A DNA stretch of 64,000 nucleotides from DASXUX01 sp036504595 (GTDB lineage: Bacteria; Planctomycetota; SZUA-567; H5-PLA8), in the NCBI GenBank assembly GCA_036504595.1, contig DASXUX010000001.1, forward strand, positions 158,176 to 222,175. Reading direction: 5' to 3'. The notes below the pieces were generated by a model. It was not told the origin of the DNA. It ran no database searches and saw nothing but the letters and a program-made list of their open reading frames with translations. Position numbers and translations under genes: made by a program. Positions 51,212 to 60,596 of this stretch are shown piece after piece. Position 1 is the first letter of the stretch, and every line of letters starts with the position of its first letter.

Positions 51212-54046
51212 ATGAAGACATTCGCGTCCTTTTCGTGGGTCATGGCATTCGTGTGCGTGGCGGTTGCTTGCTGTGCAGAGCAGGCGATGAGTGGCGGCCA
51301 ACGTGTGAGCCGTTACAGCGTAATCTGGGACACGCCATCAAAAGACGCAAGCGGCGTCATGCCCATCGGCAACGGCGACATCGCTGCCGGCGTATACGCT
51401 ATCGAAGACGGCGATCTATACCTGCTCCTGGCTAAGAACGATGCGTATACCTGGATGGGCGACATCTTCAAGACCGGACGCGTGAAGATTTCCCTTTCGC
51501 CGAATCCGTTCCAGAAAGGGAAGCCATTCAAGCAAACGCTCGATCTACCCACCGGTTCGATTGTCATCGAGGCTGACGGCGTGAAGTTCCGGATCTGGGC
51601 GGATGCGCTGCGGCCCGTCTTCCATGTGGAGATTGCCGCGCCCGCGGGAATCGCCATCACCGCTCAGCCAGAACTCTGGAGACGTTTCGATCGGTGCGGA
51701 TTCAATGCGGGCACCTACGCCTTGCCGAAGGCCGAACCGGCTCAGGACGTGCGGCTGGAGAAAGAGAACAGCATTCTGTGGTATTACGCCGTCGGCGACC
51801 GAAGCATCTATGCTGATGACCTGAAGGTCTATCAGGTCGAAGACATGGCGGCACAGCTTCCGGATCCATTCCGGTTTAACACGTTCGGCAATCTGCTCGA
51901 AAGCCCCTCGCTCACACTGAAAGATGGTGCGCTTCGCGGCACCGGCAAGAGTTTCGATCTCCGCATTCACGCGCTCACGATGCGGACGCCGAAACCCGAG
52001 ACCTGGATCGATAGCATTGGGAAGCAAGCCTCGCAACCGGTCAACGTAGCCGCCGATTGGGATAAACATTGCGGATGGTGGGCAGACTTCTGGGATCGCA
52101 GTTGGATTATCACAAGTGACCGTACGCTGTCTGTTGACGAGCGCGAAAGGCTCCATGGCGAGCCGGCCGAAGGGGGACACCGCAAAGAAGAAGACGGCGC
52201 CGCGCTGGTCTCGCAGAGCTACAACGTCTTCCGTTTTCTGATGGCTTGCCAGAGCCGCGGACGCGTGCAGACGAAGTTCAACGGAGGCTTGTTCACGCAG
52301 CAGTTGAAGCTGAAAGGCGAGAAGGGCCGAGCCTTCGCGGTGAAGCAGCCTGATGGCACCTGGCTGACGCACGAAGACGATCGGTTGTGGGGCCGCCGCT
52401 TCACGTTTCAGAATCAGCGGCTGCTCTACTGGCCCTTGCTGGCCAGCGGCGATTTCGATCTCATGAGGCCGTTCTTCGACTACTATTCAAACCTGCTCCC
52501 GATGCGCCGCGCCATCAACAAGGCATGGTTCGGCCACGAAGGCGCTTACTATCGCGAGAACATCGAGCCGACCGGGGCTGAACGCGATTGCGACCGCGGT
52601 GTCAGGCCTCCAAAAACCAAACCCGGCGAGAAGTACGACGGCTGGTATCACGACTACTACTTCACCAGCGGTCTCGAAACGACCGCAATGATGCTCGATT
52701 ATGCCAACTTCACCGGAGACACGGCGTTTCGCGACAACGTGCTGGTGCCGTTCGCGCGGGAGGTGCTGCTGTTCTTCGACAAGCACTACGCGCGAGGAGA
52801 GGACGGCAAACTGCGGCTGGAGCCGGCTCAGGTCATTGAGACGTGGTGGATCGCGATCAACCCTGCGCCCGATGTCGCTGGCCTGCGCTTCTGCCTGGAT
52901 GAGTTGCTGGCGATGAAAGCCGGCACGCCGGAGGACCAGGCGCGCTGGCAAAAGTTTCGGACGGAGATTCCGGACGTGTTTCTTCAGACGATCGAGAATC
53001 GAAAAGCGATCGCTCCGGCCGAAAAATGGGCGAAGAAGCAAAACGCTGAGAATGGCGAGCTATACCCCGTGTTCCCGTTCCGCTGCTTCGGCCTGGCGCT
53101 TGGAAGCGCTGACATTGTCGAATGGACAATGAAGCATCGGGCCTGTGTGGATGCGTTTGGTTGCGCGTGCTGGACGCAGGACCAGATTCATTGGGCCTGC
53201 GCAGGCAAGGCGGCGGAGGCGGCTGACGGAGTGGTGCGCCGTTTCCGAATCGCCTCTACCATGTGCCGCTTTCCGCTCTATGCCAGGGAAGGCCCTGATT
53301 CCTGCCCGGACTTCGACCATTTTGGAGCGGGTTCTATCGCGCTGCAACGCATGCTCGTGCAGGAATCAGGCAACAAGGTTCTTTTGCTGCCGGCCTGGCC
53401 TGCCGACTGGGACGTGGACTTCAAGCTGCGTCTGTCCCGCGACACGATCCTGAAGGGTCAGGTCAAAGACGGAAAGCTGATTGCGTGGGACATTCAGCCG
53501 GAGTCGCGAAGGAAGGATGTGACCGTCTGCGAGCCGCAGACCGGAAGAACCGTGGCTGGCGCAATTCCAGCGAACGACTATCCGCTTCGCGTTGGATCGG
53601 ACCAGAACGGACAGAACAAGTTTGCTGGACAGATCGGGCGCGTGTCGATGTTTCGCGGCAAGCTCTCGCCGCAGTTCATCAAGGAGCTGGCCAGCGGCGA
53701 TCGGACAAAGGCAGTAGTGGCGCCGGATCTCGTGGGCTCATGGCTCAATCCAAAAGCCGGCGACACAGCGCCGACAAAGCCCGGAGACTTCTCGGGCGCG
53801 GTCTCTTTTGAGGCATGGGTCTGCCCGGTTGAAAAAGAGAATGGCCGCATCCTGGACAAGCTTACCGCCGGCAAGAACGACGGATTCCTATGGGACGCAT
53901 GGCCGAACTGCTCACTGCGGTTGATCGCCGGAAACCAGAGGAAGGACGTCAAGGACGCGCTGAAGGCCGGCGTCTGGCAGCACATCGCGGTCGTCATATC
54001 CCTTGGGGCGCCGCGCCTGTATGTAAATGGGCAGCCGGCCGAATAA
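51212..54046 (+). CDS. DUF5703/GH95-like secreted hydrolase with truncated LamG-type tail
   Basis: Protein of 944 residues. Signal peptide MKTFASFSWVMAFVCVAVACC, then SGVMPIGNGDIAAGVYAIED, the N-terminal beta-domain signature shared by DUF5703 proteins and GH95-type enzymes. A large alpha/alpha barrel (about residues 330-720) follows. The end is a concanavalin/LamG-like domain (FEAWVCPVEKENGRILDKL, then VWQHIAVVISLGAPRLYVNG) that stops at QPAE, roughly 60 residues short of a full LamG domain. It may act on plant or algal polysaccharide. It has no operon partner; it is convergent with the HzsA-related gene. Confidence 0.7.
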   Translation: MKTFASFSWVMAFVCVAVACCAEQAMSGGQRVSRYSVIWDTPSKDASGVMPIGNGDIAAGVYAIEDGDLYLLLAKNDAYTWMGDIFKTGRVKISLSPNPFQKGKPFKQTLDLPTGSIVIEADGVKFRIWADALRPVFHVEIAAPAGIAITAQPELWRRFDRCGFNAGTYALPKAEPAQDVRLEKENSILWYYAVGDRSIYADDLKVYQVEDMAAQLPDPFRFNTFGNLLESPSLTLKDGALRGTGKSFDLRIHALTMRTPKPETWIDSIGKQASQPVNVAADWDKHCGWWADFWDRSWIITSDRTLSVDERERLHGEPAEGGHRKEEDGAALVSQSYNVFRFLMACQSRGRVQTKFNGGLFTQQLKLKGEKGRAFAVKQPDGTWLTHEDDRLWGRRFTFQNQRLLYWPLLASGDFDLMRPFFDYYSNLLPMRRAINKAWFGHEGAYYRENIEPTGAERDCDRGVRPPKTKPGEKYDGWYHDYYFTSGLETTAMMLDYANFTGDTAFRDNVLVPFAREVLLFFDKHYARGEDGKLRLEPAQVIETWWIAINPAPDVAGLRFCLDELLAMKAGTPEDQARWQKFRTEIPDVFLQTIENRKAIAPAEKWAKKQNAENGELYPVFPFRCFGLALGSADIVEWTMKHRACVDAFGCACWTQDQIHWACAGKAAEAADGVVRRFRIASTMCRFPLYAREGPDSCPDFDHFGAGSIALQRMLVQESGNKVLLLPAWPADWDVDFKLRLSRDTILKGQVKDGKLIAWDIQPESRRKDVTVCEPQTGRTVAGAIPANDYPLRVGSDQNGQNKFAGQIGRVSMFRGKLSPQFIKELASGDRTKAVVAPDLVGSWLNPKAGDTAPTKPGDFSGAVSFEAWVCPVEKENGRILDKLTAGKNDGFLWDAWPNCSLRLIAGNQRKDVKDALKAGVWQHIAVVISLGAPRLYVNGQPAE

Positions 54047-54115
54047 GTGCGCGCGGTTGTACTGCGCCGATTCGCGCGAGTCCCGCGACCGAGTAGGATC
54101 GGCCGCCGCTGAATC

Positions 54116-56617
54116 TTATTCCAGTGTCGGCTGCACCACCTCGCCGCGGGCTTGCGCGTCGATGTTTTCGTAAGAACCGAAGAAGTCGCTGTTGCAGTCC
54201 AGCCAAAGCGTGATGCGATGGAGCTCCTCGGGCGAGAGTTTCACGTCGTAGTGGCCTTTGTCCAGGATAGCGAGCAGCTTCGAGGCCCTTGCGCCGAACT
54301 TGCCCGGCGTCGTCCGCGGGTCGTTCCAGAGCAGGAAATCGACGTAGAAGCAAAAGGGCTTGAGATTGTTGTAGGACGCATACCAGCGGTCCTTGTTCTT
54401 CATGAAGTCGCCTTGACCCAGTTTGACAGCCTTCGGGTCCTTCTCGTGACAGGCCACACAATGCTGATCGAGAATCGGCTGCACCAGGCGCGGGTAACTA
54501 AAGGGGCGGGAGCCGTCCACGTCCGGCTGGATCTCGGAAGCCGCGCGCCGAAACGCCAGCGGCGACTCCCGAGGCGCGGACGGCGCCTGATGCTTCGACT
54601 CGTGACAGCCCTGGCAGACGAGCTGCTGGCCGGGGTGCACGTACGTATCGCTGCGCATCGACTGCACGGCCAGGCCGCGCTCATCAAGCGCCTGAAAGAA
54701 CACCGGCTTATCGGCCGGCAGACGAAAGTACACGCTGCCGTCTTCTTCGACGGGCACGGTGCCGAGAACGGCCCGCGCGCCTTTCTGGAAGCCGTGGCCG
54801 ATGCGCGGACTGCTTTCACGCCACGTGGTTTTCGGCAGCACCTGCATGATGCGCAGCGCTTTGATCTTCGTCCCGGCCGGCCAGGGGTTACGGCTGTCGT
54901 AGACATTCACGATGCCGACCGTGCCGGGAACATTCTTGTCCCCGGAGACAGGAATGGTGGTGCCGGCCTCCGCGCCGGCCGGCAGGGACGCCGGCACCAC
55001 CCCGCCACTGGACGAACTGCTCACTGCCGTGCCGGCGGGTTTGCCGACAGCCGTCAGGTGCGGGAGTATCGGTGGGCAAGGCCGGGCTTTCAGTGGAATC
55101 GGGCTCAAACACGAAAGCGCCGGGTCGCGGTAGAGCAGCTCGCGGTTGCCGAACGCATCGACCAGATAGATGCCGAAGTTATTTTGCGGCCCGCGTTCCA
55201 TGCGGCCATTGGCATCGAAGACGCAGAGGTAGAAGTCCTCGCTGAGCGGCCAGGCCGTGCCGAACATGGTGTGATTGCCGGGCTCCGCTTCGGGAAACAG
55301 GGCCTCGGGCGTCAGGCGCAGGTAGGGCGACATATTGTCGTCGTCCACGATCTCCGGATCGACGAGCACCAGCGAGCCATACGACTGGCCGTGATGGGCC
55401 GCGGCGGTGGTAATGTAGCGCGGCGAGCTGGGAATGGCGCGCAGGTCCATTGTCATCAGCGGGCGGTTCTGCCAGGCCTTTCCGTAATTGCCGGCCAGCG
55501 CGCGCGCGTCGCGGCCGTCGGGTGTGGTGATCCACGGATTGTGAGCCTGGAATGCGCCGCGATCGACGTAATCCCAGCGCGTGTAGACGAGCATGCCGTT
55601 ATTATCCACGCTCGGCTGCCACTCGTTGCTTTCATGGACGCTCAAGCAAACGATGTCGCTGCCATCGGCATTCATCGAATGCAGCGTGTAGTTGGGCTTG
55701 GGGCTGGGATGGCAGCGGCCGTGGCCGCCGCGGCGTTCGGAGATGAAGGCGACGCGGCCGTCGGGCAGGAAGCAGGGGTCGAAGTCGTTGACGGGGCCGT
55801 CGGTGACTTGCCGCAACTGCGAGCCATCGGTGTTCACGCGGAAGATGTGATACGTCGTTTTTTCGTTCCATTGGTGAAGCGCCGGCTCCGCTTCGGTGAA
55901 CGCAAAGAGAATGGTTTTGCCATCATAGGAGAGCTCGGGCGCAAGATAGCCGCCGGGCGGAAGTTTGGCGCCTTTCAGTCGGCCGGACTGGCAGATCGAA
56001 TCGGCCAGCAGATCGCGCGCGCTTGGGTTGGCGGAGAGCGCGTTGTCCAGCACGAACAGGCCGCCGGCTTTGGCCACGTAGAAGCCGTAATATTGCTGGC
56101 ACATGTGGTTGCCGAATTCTTCCTTGCCCGGCAAGCACGGCCGCTTGATGAACAGGATGCGCTCGAAATCAAGCAGCGGATTGGAAAGCGAAATCTTGCG
56201 GCGCAGCGCCGCGAGGCGCTCAAAGATGCGCGCGCGCGCCTGGACGTTGGCGATCACTGTCGCACCCGCTTCAACTTGAAGCTGCTCCAAGGCCTCTGCG
56301 TGAATGGAGAGATTCGGCGCATCCGGGAGCGCGCGCAGATGCGCGAGCAGCGCCTGCGTGCGGCGCAGGAGGATATCCACGGGGTCATGATCGCCGGCGA
56401 GAATGAGCGCGTCGGGGCGGAAGACTTGGCTGGCGACAACTTTGGAGCGGCTGGGATCCTTCGCGTTCTCAACGATGAGCTTTTGCAGGTGCGCAAACTG
56501 CATTTCCCACTCAGCGGACAGCCACGTAGGCGTATCGCCGCCAGGCGCGGCAGTTTCGGCCCGCAAGCCTGCAGCAGAGGCTGTGATGGCCACCAAAAGA
56601 ACAACATATTGTCGCAC
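54116..56617 (-). CDS. HzsA-related haem-binding protein with PD40 propeller
   Basis: Protein of 833 residues from the GTG at 56617; GGGAGGG lies upstream and a signal peptide (RQYVVLLVAITASAAGL) follows at once. An N-terminal helical region precedes PD40/TolB-like propeller repeats (LSYDGKTILFAFTEAEPA, CFLPDGRVAFISERRGG). The C-terminal part carries two c-type haem motifs, CQGCH (about residue 664) and CVACH (about residue 717). These proteins resemble the hydrazine synthase alpha subunit, but occur in many non-anammox planctomycetes with unknown function; no other hydrazine synthase gene is present. A repeat insert at 54956-55001 lies near residues 539-554. It is divergent from an AraC regulator. 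Confidence 0.82.
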   Translation of the reverse strand: MRQYVVLLVAITASAAGLRAETAAPGGDTPTWLSAEWEMQFAHLQKLIVENAKDPSRSKVVASQVFRPDALILAGDHDPVDILLRRTQALLAHLRALPDAPNLSIHAEALEQLQVEAGATVIANVQARARIFERLAALRRKISLSNPLLDFERILFIKRPCLPGKEEFGNHMCQQYYGFYVAKAGGLFVLDNALSANPSARDLLADSICQSGRLKGAKLPPGGYLAPELSYDGKTILFAFTEAEPALHQWNEKTTYHIFRVNTDGSQLRQVTDGPVNDFDPCFLPDGRVAFISERRGGHGRCHPSPKPNYTLHSMNADGSDIVCLSVHESNEWQPSVDNNGMLVYTRWDYVDRGAFQAHNPWITTPDGRDARALAGNYGKAWQNRPLMTMDLRAIPSSPRYITTAAAHHGQSYGSLVLVDPEIVDDDNMSPYLRLTPEALFPEAEPGNHTMFGTAWPLSEDFYLCVFDANGRMERGPQNNFGIYLVDAFGNRELLYRDPALSCLSPIPLKARPCPPILPHLTAVGKPAGTAVSSSSSGGVVPASLPAGAEAGTTIPVSGDKNVPGTVGIVNVYDSRNPWPAGTKIKALRIMQVLPKTTWRESSPRIGHGFQKGARAVLGTVPVEEDGSVYFRLPADKPVFFQALDERGLAVQSMRSDTYVHPGQQLVCQGCHESKHQAPSAPRESPLAFRRAASEIQPDVDGSRPFSYPRLVQPILDQHCVACHEKDPKAVKLGQGDFMKNKDRWYASYNNLKPFCFYVDFLLWNDPRTTPGKFGARASKLLAILDKGHYDVKLSPEELHRITLWLDCNSDFFGSYENIDAQARGEVVQPTLE
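54956..55001. repeat. 46-bp full palindromic element, copy 4 (inside HzsA-related gene)
   Basis: Two 24-bp half-elements in inverted orientation sharing two bases: left half 54956-54979, right half 54978-55001. Ends are GGTGGTGCCGGC and GCCGGCACCACC. On the coding strand it reads VVPASLPAGAEAGTT, in a loop between PPILPHL and VGIVNVYDSRNP, with an adjacent Ser/Gly run that is probably part of the insertion. Confidence 0.75.
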
Positions 56618-56704
56618 GCTTGACCCTCCCGGCACTCCGAATCCGGACAACAGAAGAATACCCCAAATCGTCTCTGCCACCCTGACCACCGCGCGAGCCG
56701 TGAT

Positions 56705-57568
56705 ATGGACAAAGCTGACCTTTCGGTTACGGTCACAGCTATGGAGAAACCAAGTCCTGTTCTCGCCCCGTGGCGCACGACGCCGGGCCGGCAGCCGGAG
56801 TCTCTGTGGGGGGCGCGGGAGGTCTCGCGACGATCGGGTGAGCTGACGCCACTGTTCGTTTTCCGGTACGTGGGGCCGCACACCAGCGCCGTGGCGAGTG
56901 TTCACGATTGCTGGGAGTTTCTCTACGTCTTCCGCGGAAAGGGCATTCTGCATGTCGGCCTGCCATACCCGCTGAAGACAGGGCGCGCGTACTTGATGCC
57001 GCCGCGCACACCGCATCTGGAAGCGTCGCGCGAGCCGATGGACACGTTGTGGATCGGGCTGAAAGGCCGGCGGCTGCGCGGGCAGGAGAAGAAGGGCCTG
57101 CAGTTTGGCGACTGCGCGCAGATGGCGCCGCTGCTGGAGCAGATCTGGCTGTGCGCGGAGCGGCCGTATTCGACGAGCGGGCCCGAGCTGGACGGCCTGG
57201 TGCAGGCCGCTTTGGCGAAGTTTCTGCACCTGATCGCGATCAAACGCGTACGCGAACATGACCTGCTGGATCACGCCGTTGAACTGCTGCATCGTGAATT
57301 CCAGACGTCGTTGCGCGTGACGGAGCTCGCGGCGCGGCTGGGCTTCAGCGAAGGGTACTTCTTTCGCGCGTTCAAGCGGCGCACCGGCTGCACCCCGGTC
57401 CAGTACCTGACGCGCCTGCGCATCGAACATGCGCTGAAGCTGCTGCGGCACAGCAGCCTGAGCGTCTCGCGAGTTGCGCGGCTGGTCGGCTACCGCGACC
57501 CGCTCTACTTCAGCCGGATTTTCAAGAGACTCACAGGCGGTCCGCCCAGCGGCCGGCGGCAGACGTAG
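56705..57568 (+). CDS. AraC-family transcriptional regulator with cupin sensor
   Basis: Regulator of 287 residues; an alternative start is Met at 56741. The N-terminal cupin-like domain contains HDCWEFLYVFRGKGILHV and GRAYLMPPRTPHLEAS. The C-terminal double helix-turn-helix is TELAARLGFSEGYFFRAFK, then VSRVARLVGYRDPLYFSRIF. It should sense a sugar-like ligand and activate a neighbour. It is divergent from the HzsA-related gene across 87 bp, the most likely target. Confidence 0.9.
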   Translation: MDKADLSVTVTAMEKPSPVLAPWRTTPGRQPESLWGAREVSRRSGELTPLFVFRYVGPHTSAVASVHDCWEFLYVFRGKGILHVGLPYPLKTGRAYLMPPRTPHLEASREPMDTLWIGLKGRRLRGQEKKGLQFGDCAQMAPLLEQIWLCAERPYSTSGPELDGLVQAALAKFLHLIAIKRVREHDLLDHAVELLHREFQTSLRVTELAARLGFSEGYFFRAFKRRTGCTPVQYLTRLRIEHALKLLRHSSLSVSRVARLVGYRDPLYFSRIFKRLTGGPPSGRRQT

Positions 57569-57725
57569 CAGGGGCGCTGCCAGGCGCGCATTCCGCCCCC
57601 GACGGAAGATCACTGATTCGAGGAACTCGCCGCGTTAACCCCCCAAAAACAATAGCCGCAAACAGTCCTCCGGTTCTCAGCCTTATATAGGCTAAAACAT
57701 GAAGTAGCGACGCGTCGGCACAAAT

Positions 57726-57923
57726 ATGAGGGGCAAGCCTTTCCATATCCGCGTCAGGGACAACGGCCATGATTACGAGGTGCATCTCGATGGCAAGAAA
57801 GTCGGCGACGGCTCCTGGGCCCGGATTAGGGGCGAGACAGGTTTCCGCTGGGGCATGTATCTTGGGCAGCACCCCGTCAAACATGAAGCGACGATTTTTG
57901 TCACTGGCGCTACGTTCCAGTGA
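57726..57923 (+). pseudogene. C-terminal fragment of a secreted lyase/LamG-like protein
   Basis: 65 residues: FHIRVRDNGHDYEVHLDGKK, then GETGFRWGMYLG and ATIFVTGATF. This matches the last strands of a concanavalin-type polysaccharide lyase or hydrolase, not a whole protein. No ribosome site precedes the ATG. It is the remaining tail of a deleted gene in the 550-bp gap between the AraC and DUF6288 genes. The rest of the gap shows nothing. Confidence 0.5.
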
Positions 57924-58118
57924 CCAGCCTTCGGTCTCACAGCAATACCAAATGGTGCTGTCTCACATTCGATGAAGTTTGTCTCGAAAACAAGCTGTGC
58001 CGTTTGTATACGCAATCAACTGACGTATCCAGAGGAATGCGCTTTGCAGTTCTGGGTTTAGCAGGAGAGTACAGTGACGGCGATAAACTGTTATCCCCAT
58101 GAATGGGAGATGAGGAAA

Positions 58119-60596
58119 ATGAACAGGAAACGCGTCTTCGTACTTTTCACCGCCTTGATGCTTGGGTGGACGGCTATGACTTTGGCTGTCGGCGCTGCAG
58201 AGAAGCCGCCGATTCCCGATTTCACCCGTGGTGACAAGAAGGGCGATTCCCACGACTGGACATTGGGGCCGACGGGCGCGCGCGGATGGATCTACACCGC
58301 CGACGGCCACTCCGGCGAGGCGCGCCAGATTCTGGTGACGGCAGTGGCCAAGGGCTCGCCGGCCGATGGGAACCTGAACAGCGGCGATGTCATTCTCGGT
58401 GTGTATGGCCAGAAATTTACGGGGGATGCGCGCATCCAATTCGCCAGCGCCATCATGGCGGCGGAGGCGGAGGCCGGCAGGGACGCCGGCCCCACCGGCG
58501 GCGGTCGGTTGCGGTTGCTGCGCTGGCGCGGCGGCAAATCCACGGAAGTCGTCCTGACGCTGCCGGTGCTCGGCAGCTACAGCGCGACTTCGCCGTATGA
58601 TTGCCCGAAGTCCAAGCGCATCTTCGACCAGGGCTGCAAGGCGCTCGCCAAGCGGATGGCTGACCCGGCCTACCTTCGAAACCTGAACCCGATTCCCCGC
58701 TCGCTGAATGCCCTGGCGTTGCTGGCGAGTGGGAACCCGGAGTATCTGCCGCTCGTCGGCAAGGAAGCCCAATGGGCCGCGGCGTTTTCGACCGATGGTT
58801 TCGCGACGTGGTATTACGGCTATGTCATGGCGCTTGCTGCTGAATACGTCATGACCAGCGGAGACAACTCCGTGATGCCCGGCCTTAAGCGCCTGGCGTT
58901 GGAGGCCGCCCGTGGCCAGAGCGCCGTGGGCACGTGGGGGCACAAGTTCGCCATGCCGAACGGGAACTTGAATGGCTACGGCTGCATGAATCAGCCCGGC
59001 ATTACCCTTTGCGTCGGAATGGCGCTAGCTCGAGATGCTGGCGTGAACGACCCCGAGTTGGACCGCGCCCTCACCAAGGCAGCAGCCTTCCTGCGCTGGT
59101 ACGTAAACAAAGGCGCTCTTCCCTACGGCGATCACCAACCCTGGCCGGGACACGAGGACAATGGAAAATGTTCCAGCGCAGCGGTGCTCTTCGACCTGCT
59201 GGGTGATCGCGAGGCGGCGGAGTTTTTTGCCAAAATGTCCACGGCCGGCTACAGCGAGCGCGAGCGCGGGCACACCGGCAATTTCTTCAACGTTCTGTGG
59301 GCGCTACCCGGCGTCGCCCGCTGCGGCCCACTGGCCACCGGGGCGTATTTGAAAGAGCAGGCCTGGTACTACGATCTTGCGCGAAGTTGGGACGGCACCT
59401 TCGCCTATCAGGGCTCGCCGGTCGGCGAGGAGGAACATAATAAGTACACAGGATGGGATTCCACTGGGGCCTATTTGCTGGCTTACGCGCTGCCGCTGAA
59501 AAGCCTGCGTCTTACCGGAAAAAAGCCTTTTTGCGTGCCGACCTTCAACGCCGCGCAGGTCGAAGAGGTCATCGCCGCCGGACGCGATTACGGTTACGGG
59601 GACGACAAGAACAAATACGACCAGCGCACAACCGAACAATTGCTGGCCGGCTTGTCGAGTTGGTCGCCGGCGGTGCGCAAGCGTTCAGCTCAGGCGCTGG
59701 GCCGGCGCGAGGGGGATTTCGTCCCGACGCTGCTGAAACTACTGGCCGGTTCCACCCGTGACGCCCGTTACGGCGCTTGCGAAGCGCTCGGCTGTATCGG
59801 TCCGCGGGCCGACGCGGCGGCGCCGCAGTTGCGAGTATTGCTCAAGGATACGGACCCGTGGCTACAGAGTCTGGCGTGCATGGCGCTGGCGTCATTAGGT
59901 GCGGAGGCGCGCAAGGCCAGCGTGAGCGACCTGCTGAGGATGACGGTGAGCTTCAATCCAGCCGACCCGCGTCGCATGGCTCAACGCGCCGCCTGTATGG
60001 CTTTGTTCGCACCGTACCCAGGTTCACGCGAACCGAAGAGCATTCTTACCGAATCCCTGGATGGCGTTGACCGCACGCTGCTCTATCCGGCCATTCAGTC
60101 GGTCCTGGAAAACGAGGACAGCGTCGCTCGCGGCTCGATCCAACGCATCTACGGCAAGTTGACCGACCGTGATTTGGTGGAACTGTTGCCGGCTATTGTC
60201 AAAGCGATTGAGAAACTGGCGCCGAGCAACGAGATGTTCGGCGACGGCATTCGGCTGGCAGGAGTGGACCTGTTGTCGCGGCTGCACATTCGCGAGGGCC
60301 TGCCGCTCTGCGTGTCGCTGATCGAGCCGAACCGCTGGGGAGCGGGCAAACGCCTGCCGAAATGTTTGGAGTTCGTCGTTCGCTACGGCGCGCATGCAAA
60401 GGAAGTCCTTCCGCAGTTGCGGGAAGTGCGCGCTGAATTGGTGAAAGGCGGGCGCGGCAAAGAGAACAGCGAGCACACGCAGCTTCTGGATAAGAGTATT
60501 GCCGCAATCGACGCCAGCAAGGCCTCGCCAACGGTGCTGGACCTGAAAGAGTTCATGGCCAGTCCTTCGTCCGCTCGAAAGGAGACACAAAAGTGA
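58119..60596 (+). CDS. DUF6288 protein with PDZ domain and HEAT repeats
   Basis: Secreted protein of 825 residues; ATG at 58119 chosen because GAGGAAA precedes it and the signal peptide NRKRVFVLFTALMLGW follows. PDZ-like domain (about residues 45-150: LGPTGARGWIYTADG, then GDVILGVYGQKF), a large DUF6288 helical domain (about 165-480) and C-terminal HEAT repeats (RKRSAQALGRREGDFV, RYGACEALGCIGPRAD). It is a paralogue of 20906-23473, which has an SHD1-like tail instead. A 24-bp repeat at 58473 adds AGRDAGPT near residue 120, where the paralogue has none. Its stop overlaps the start of the SGNH gene (GTGA). Confidence 0.82.
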   Translation: MNRKRVFVLFTALMLGWTAMTLAVGAAEKPPIPDFTRGDKKGDSHDWTLGPTGARGWIYTADGHSGEARQILVTAVAKGSPADGNLNSGDVILGVYGQKFTGDARIQFASAIMAAEAEAGRDAGPTGGGRLRLLRWRGGKSTEVVLTLPVLGSYSATSPYDCPKSKRIFDQGCKALAKRMADPAYLRNLNPIPRSLNALALLASGNPEYLPLVGKEAQWAAAFSTDGFATWYYGYVMALAAEYVMTSGDNSVMPGLKRLALEAARGQSAVGTWGHKFAMPNGNLNGYGCMNQPGITLCVGMALARDAGVNDPELDRALTKAAAFLRWYVNKGALPYGDHQPWPGHEDNGKCSSAAVLFDLLGDREAAEFFAKMSTAGYSERERGHTGNFFNVLWALPGVARCGPLATGAYLKEQAWYYDLARSWDGTFAYQGSPVGEEEHNKYTGWDSTGAYLLAYALPLKSLRLTGKKPFCVPTFNAAQVEEVIAAGRDYGYGDDKNKYDQRTTEQLLAGLSSWSPAVRKRSAQALGRREGDFVPTLLKLLAGSTRDARYGACEALGCIGPRADAAAPQLRVLLKDTDPWLQSLACMALASLGAEARKASVSDLLRMTVSFNPADPRRMAQRAACMALFAPYPGSREPKSILTESLDGVDRTLLYPAIQSVLENEDSVARGSIQRIYGKLTDRDLVELLPAIVKAIEKLAPSNEMFGDGIRLAGVDLLSRLHIREGLPLCVSLIEPNRWGAGKRLPKCLEFVVRYGAHAKEVLPQLREVRAELVKGGRGKENSEHTQLLDKSIAAIDASKASPTVLDLKEFMASPSSARKETQK
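58473..58496. repeat. 24-bp palindromic half-element, copy 5 (inside DUF6288 gene)
   Basis: GCCGGC-AGGGAC-GCCGGC followed by CCCACC: the reverse orientation of the 1963 copy with two differences. It is read in frame as AGRDAGPT, between AIMAAEAE and GGGRLRLLRW in the PDZ region. Confidence 0.72.

Noticed and set aside
51052..51435. Short plus-strand frame overlapping the DUF5703 start
   Set aside because: No ribosome site; overlaps the signal-peptide gene in another frame; no family.
54152..56623. Open frame of 823 codons on the plus strand
   Set aside because: Antisense to the HzsA-related gene, which has haem motifs, a signal peptide and a ribosome site.
54116..57613. N-terminal extension of the HzsA-related gene up to 57613
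   Set aside because: The extension is antisense to the AraC regulator and lacks motifs; the GTG at 56617 has GGGAGGG and a signal peptide.
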